Positions 60,117-64,000 of a stretch of 64,000 nt of DNA are shown here, in pieces (positions within the stretch are counted from its first letter, which is position 1; every line of letters begins with the position of its first letter). Location of the stretch: positions 60,767,783-60,831,782 of the forward strand of contig CM057228.1 of the NCBI GenBank assembly GCA_029891385.1, given 5' to 3'. Position numbers and translations under genes: made by a program. The notes below the pieces were generated by a model. It saw only the letters and a list, made by a program, of their open reading frames with translations. It was not told the DNA's origin and searched no databases. This DNA comes from Erythroxylum novogranatense (Eukaryota; Streptophyta; Magnoliopsida; Malpighiales; Erythroxylaceae).

Positions 60117-61164
60117 TGTTAAGATATATAGTATATATCTTATTATTGAATTTAGCATTTTTGGATAATTGGACCTAGCAAATAATTCAATTTCACATCC
60201 AAATTGATTGAATTTAAATTGGACATAGCTGGCTTGTTGAATTTTTGGATAATGTTTTAGTTGTGATAGAATTCTATTTTAAGTAGGATATGTGAAGAAG
60301 ATAACGACCTTTTTAAATGGGCTGAAATGAAGTCATGAGATTTTAGAGATTGTGTGTGTAGCTAGTTATCTAAAAAGTGAACGCGTGTGTGAAGACTTAT
60401 TGTTTATGTGGGAAAAATTCTTTTCTAGGATCTTGGTTGATTAATGAAACACACGTTCTACTGTGTTCATATATAAATGTTCAGTTGCAAATATCTCTAT
60501 TGTTTTCACCTTCATCTATGGTAGGCTGCGTAATTGATGTTGTGAAGGTTGTGAATGCCTTGTTTGTCATGGGTGTATGACTCATCGTGGTGAGGCTTCA
60601 GTAAATTATTGTGTAAAGGTTTATTTGTTGGATCTATCTTACGTATAGTCCTTCCATCGCAGCTGTAACTTGGTTCTGGAATGTGTATGAATCAATCTAT
60701 TTTGTGTGAACAACTTTCTGATCTATTTCAGATGAGCTAAACCTATAAGAAAGGTGGTATGTTTCTGTCTCAAGTATTTTTTGTTTTCGTTATTAGATAG
60801 TTAATCACTTGAGTTATTTATTTATTGTCTTTTTGTTAAAGGAGTGTTAAAAAATTATTTGTTAAGGTTAACATAAGTCGACCATATTATTGGCTGTGAA
60901 AATCTTTCACGAGTAGTAAGGATGAAGGATAATGTCAATGGTTGAATAGTTGTACTTTCGTGAAAGTGATTAAACTGAGTGAGTGTTCCGTAGATATAAG
61001 CAAGATGTATTAAACTGCGTTACCAAATTACGGTATTGATCTCTTTAATTTCGTATTTATTTTATATTTTTATTTATTACAAAAAAATTAACAATTACTA
61101 ATATAATTACTTTATATCTAGTAACCCAAAGATTTTGAGAAACTACACCTGCAGTTTTTTTTCA
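60117..61164 (+). repeat. SIRE-like 3' LTR
   Basis: A 1048 bp LTR from TGTTAAGATATATAG to CAGTTTTTTTTCA. It matches both halves of the split 5' LTR, with many substitutions and small indels. It has no insertion at the site homologous to the CACTA target, so it shows the pre-insertion state. Confidence 0.85.
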
Positions 61165-61682
61165 CTAAGTATAGGCTGAGCGGGTAGGAAGCTCAATGTA
61201 GTTTGTTCGCGCTTTCGGCATGTCCATGGCTGCTTGTAGTCTCGTATCTTACTATAACTTGCTCAACGTGGACTCCGCCGATAAAGAATCTATCTTCTTC
61301 TTTTTTTTTATCGGATGTCCCCGAAGGGACGATAAAGAGTTCATCTAAACATCACGGGAACTAAACTGCCAAGCTTACACTTATATTGTTTTGTTTCTAA
61401 GCGGGCGAGGTTAATGCGCAAACCGAGGATATCAAAATGCAGGAGTAATTTGTACCAAAAAAAGGGAATTAACAAAGAGTGATTACTTAAACAAATGTTT
61501 TGAGGTCAATGAGATTCGCAAGCCTTAATAACTGTTACCCGGTACTTACTAATACTTGTGTTAACTAGTTTAGTTAAAAGAGTTAAGAGAGATTGGAAAG
61601 GAGACACATACAGGTAAATTCTCTCAAAAGAGTTGAGAGACTGGAGAGGAGAGAATTCTCCCTTAAATAATTTGTCACTATT
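61165..61682. other. Intergenic sequence, no gene seen
   Basis: No coding signal. It lies between the SIRE-like element and the second TIR element. TCTCAAAAGAGTTGAGAGA-type short repeats occur near 61580-61650. Confidence 0.45.
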
Positions 61683-62845
<1,163 letters not shown>

Positions 62846-63403
62846 GTTTTAAGTATTAATTATATATTCGTTATTTAATAATTTTTATTATTTATGGAGA
62901 AGTTTCTATTAATATTATTAAAAGTCTCAAAAAATTATTTCACAGTTTAAATTCAAGGACATGTGCCCTGCACGTGCTCCCCACTAGATAATGTTAGCAT
63001 AGGATGACTTGCTCGGTGCGCACGCGCGTGCATTATGGATGATAAAACTTGCAATCAAAGAATGGAATCCTCTTCACTACACCTTAAAACTCGCAATCTG
63101 TCCAATCAAAGTACATTCCTGACGTCAAAATTTTTATCCATTAAAACAGTGCAGCTTGCTTAACTATGCCCTTTTTGGCTTTTGCCCACGGCCTTCTCTT
63201 TCTACTATTAGCAATTACTGCTCTTCAAGCATCTGATGGGAATTTTCGTACCCCTTTTTATCACACACATCTACATGCGGGGTTGCACGCACACGCCCAC
63301 CCCACTAATTTGTGTTCCTCTTGCTAAAATTTCGTTTGCTTTCGCTATGGATATCATATATAGCCCTGCCCGTGCGCTATAACCCACGATTAGCTTTTCA
63401 ACT
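62846..63403 (+). promoter_or_regulatory. Upstream region of the aspartyl protease gene
   Basis: Non-coding, with less AT than the surrounding repeats. CATATATAGC at about 63354-63363 could be a TATA box some 45 bases before the start codon. CACGTG-like GCACGTGC (near 62971) and GACGTC-type sequence (63121) are candidate bZIP/bHLH sites. All of this is inferred from motif resemblance. Confidence 0.3.
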
Positions 63404-64000
63404 ATGGCTGCTATAATCACTTGTTTCTTCTTACTTCTAATTAATCCACTTCTGCTTTTCGTCAATCATGCCCTCGCATTACCAAGTAGCAACACAAGTC
63501 CTCTTATCTTCAGTCTTAAGCCGGTGAGGGCTACTCTTACAGCTCCTAAGAGAGGTACTTCCTTTATTTCAACAAAAAGACCAACAGCAACAGGAATTTT
63601 AGACTTGATGGAACCTTTAAGGGAAGTCAGAGATGGGTACTTAATATCTCTGAATTTGGGGACACCCCCACAAGTTATCCAAGTCTATATGGACACTGGC
63701 AGTGACCTAACTTGGGTTCCTTGTGGAAATCTTACTTTCGATTGTATTGACTGCGATGACTACAGGAACAAGAAGATAATGGCTGCTTATTCTCCTTTTG
63801 TCTCTTCTTCATCGTATAGAGACATCTGTGCTAGTCCCTTTTGCACTGACATCCATAGCTCCGACAACTATTTAGACCAATGCACGATTGCCGGCTGTTC
63901 TCTGATTACCCTTCTCAAGGCCACTTGTCCTAGGCCATGCCCTTCCTTTGCTTACACTTATGGTGCAGGTGGAGTTGTCGCTGGAACATTGACAAGGGAT
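63404..64000 (+). CDS. Aspartyl protease, plant nepenthesin/At4g16563-like (5' part)
   Basis: 199 codons without interruption, running off the window. The start ATG at 63404 gives a hydrophobic signal peptide (MAAIITCFFLLLINP to about residue 25, ending ALA), so the product is probably secreted or sent to the vacuole or cell wall. A propeptide-like stretch of about residues 26-75 follows. The mature pepsin fold then begins (GYLISLNLGTPPQ) with the first catalytic motif D97-T98-G99-S100 and WVPC. A Cys-rich insert (12 Cys between residues 107 and 179) is typical of nepenthesin-type A1 proteases, and the flap segment AYTYGAGG is near residue 186. The second catalytic Asp lies outside the window. 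It is the only intact host gene seen. Confidence 0.93.
   Translation, partial: MAAIITCFFLLLINPLLLFVNHALALPSSNTSPLIFSLKPVRATLTAPKRGTSFISTKRPTATGILDLMEPLREVRDGYLISLNLGTPPQVIQVYMDTGSDLTWVPCGNLTFDCIDCDDYRNKKIMAAYSPFVSSSSYRDICASPFCTDIHSSDNYLDQCTIAGCSLITLLKATCPRPCPSFAYTYGAGGVVAGTLTRD

Larger units (their letters stand above)
32153..61164 (+). mobile_element. SIRE-like copia derivative with nested insertions
   Basis: Two LTRs frame the element: 32153-32476 continued at 54743-55548, and 60117-61164. The 5' LTR is split by the CACTA insertion. The internal part (55549-60116) has a SIRE-type gag relic, a stretch without recognisable pol, a TIR-element insertion, and the AAAAAGAGGGAGA polypurine tract before the 3' LTR. 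The LTRs are clearly more diverged from each other than those of copia-2, fitting an older insertion. No convincing target duplication is seen (ATAAT against CTAAG). Confidence 0.8.

Noticed and set aside
32148..61169. Target duplication of the SIRE-like element
   Set aside because: The five bases outside the LTRs (ATAAT and CTAAG) do not match; the duplication is either eroded or the ends are off by a few bases.
63164..63260. Upstream ATG at 63164 as the start of the protease gene
   Set aside because: Its frame is short and closes before 63404, and does not join the aspartyl protease frame; ATG 63404 gives a proper signal peptide.

Overview
The window is nuclear DNA from a flowering plant, probably a perennial dicot or similar. 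The evidence is stacked Ty1/copia and Ty3/gypsy LTR retrotransposons primed by initiator Met-tRNA, an En/Spm (CACTA) DNA transposon with TNP2-type and TnpA/Transposase_24-type genes, TIR elements packed with AT microsatellite, and one host gene of the plant nepenthesin-like aspartyl protease class. The species cannot be told from the sequence. About 90% of the window is transposable element, and only the last 600 bases are a clear host coding sequence.

Left block (1-12315). The window opens inside a minus-strand gypsy-type LTR (to 1471). It interrupts the RNase H region of a copia element (copia-1, 1471-3687), which itself interrupts the integrase region of a minus-strand gypsy element (gypsy-A, 3688-9673). 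Part of another LTR follows, then the 3' end of an older CACTA element (10954-12315).

Middle block (12316-32152). Older anonymous repeat sequence is split by a 3.65 kb solo LTR (13477-17127, target duplication ATTAG) and by a complete copia element (copia-2, 17440-27196, target duplication TGCAT). Copia-2 carries both LTRs, PBS, PPT and a full but lesioned gag-pol.

Right block (32153-61164). This is a three-level nest. The outer layer is a SIRE-like copia derivative that keeps gag but no recognisable pol. A 22.3 kb CACTA element (32477-54739, 3-bp duplication GGC) lies in its 5' LTR. A copia element of the copia-1/2 family (copia-3, 33471-43173, minus strand) lies in an exon of the CACTA TnpA-like gene. 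A Tourist-like element swollen with AT repeat (57957-59882) lies in the SIRE-like internal region.

Right edge (61165-64000). It holds intergenic sequence, a second TIR element containing a pure (TAA)n tract of over 320 bp, and the start of the aspartyl protease gene, which runs out of the window.

The most unusual signal is in the 2 kb untranslated leader of the copia-2/copia-3 family, between PBS and gag. It holds an array of eight 10-bp palindromes (AAGTCGACTT) and four short stem-loops. In the two copies the order and spacing of both sets match closely. The palindromes are almost unchanged while the spacers between them have diverged.
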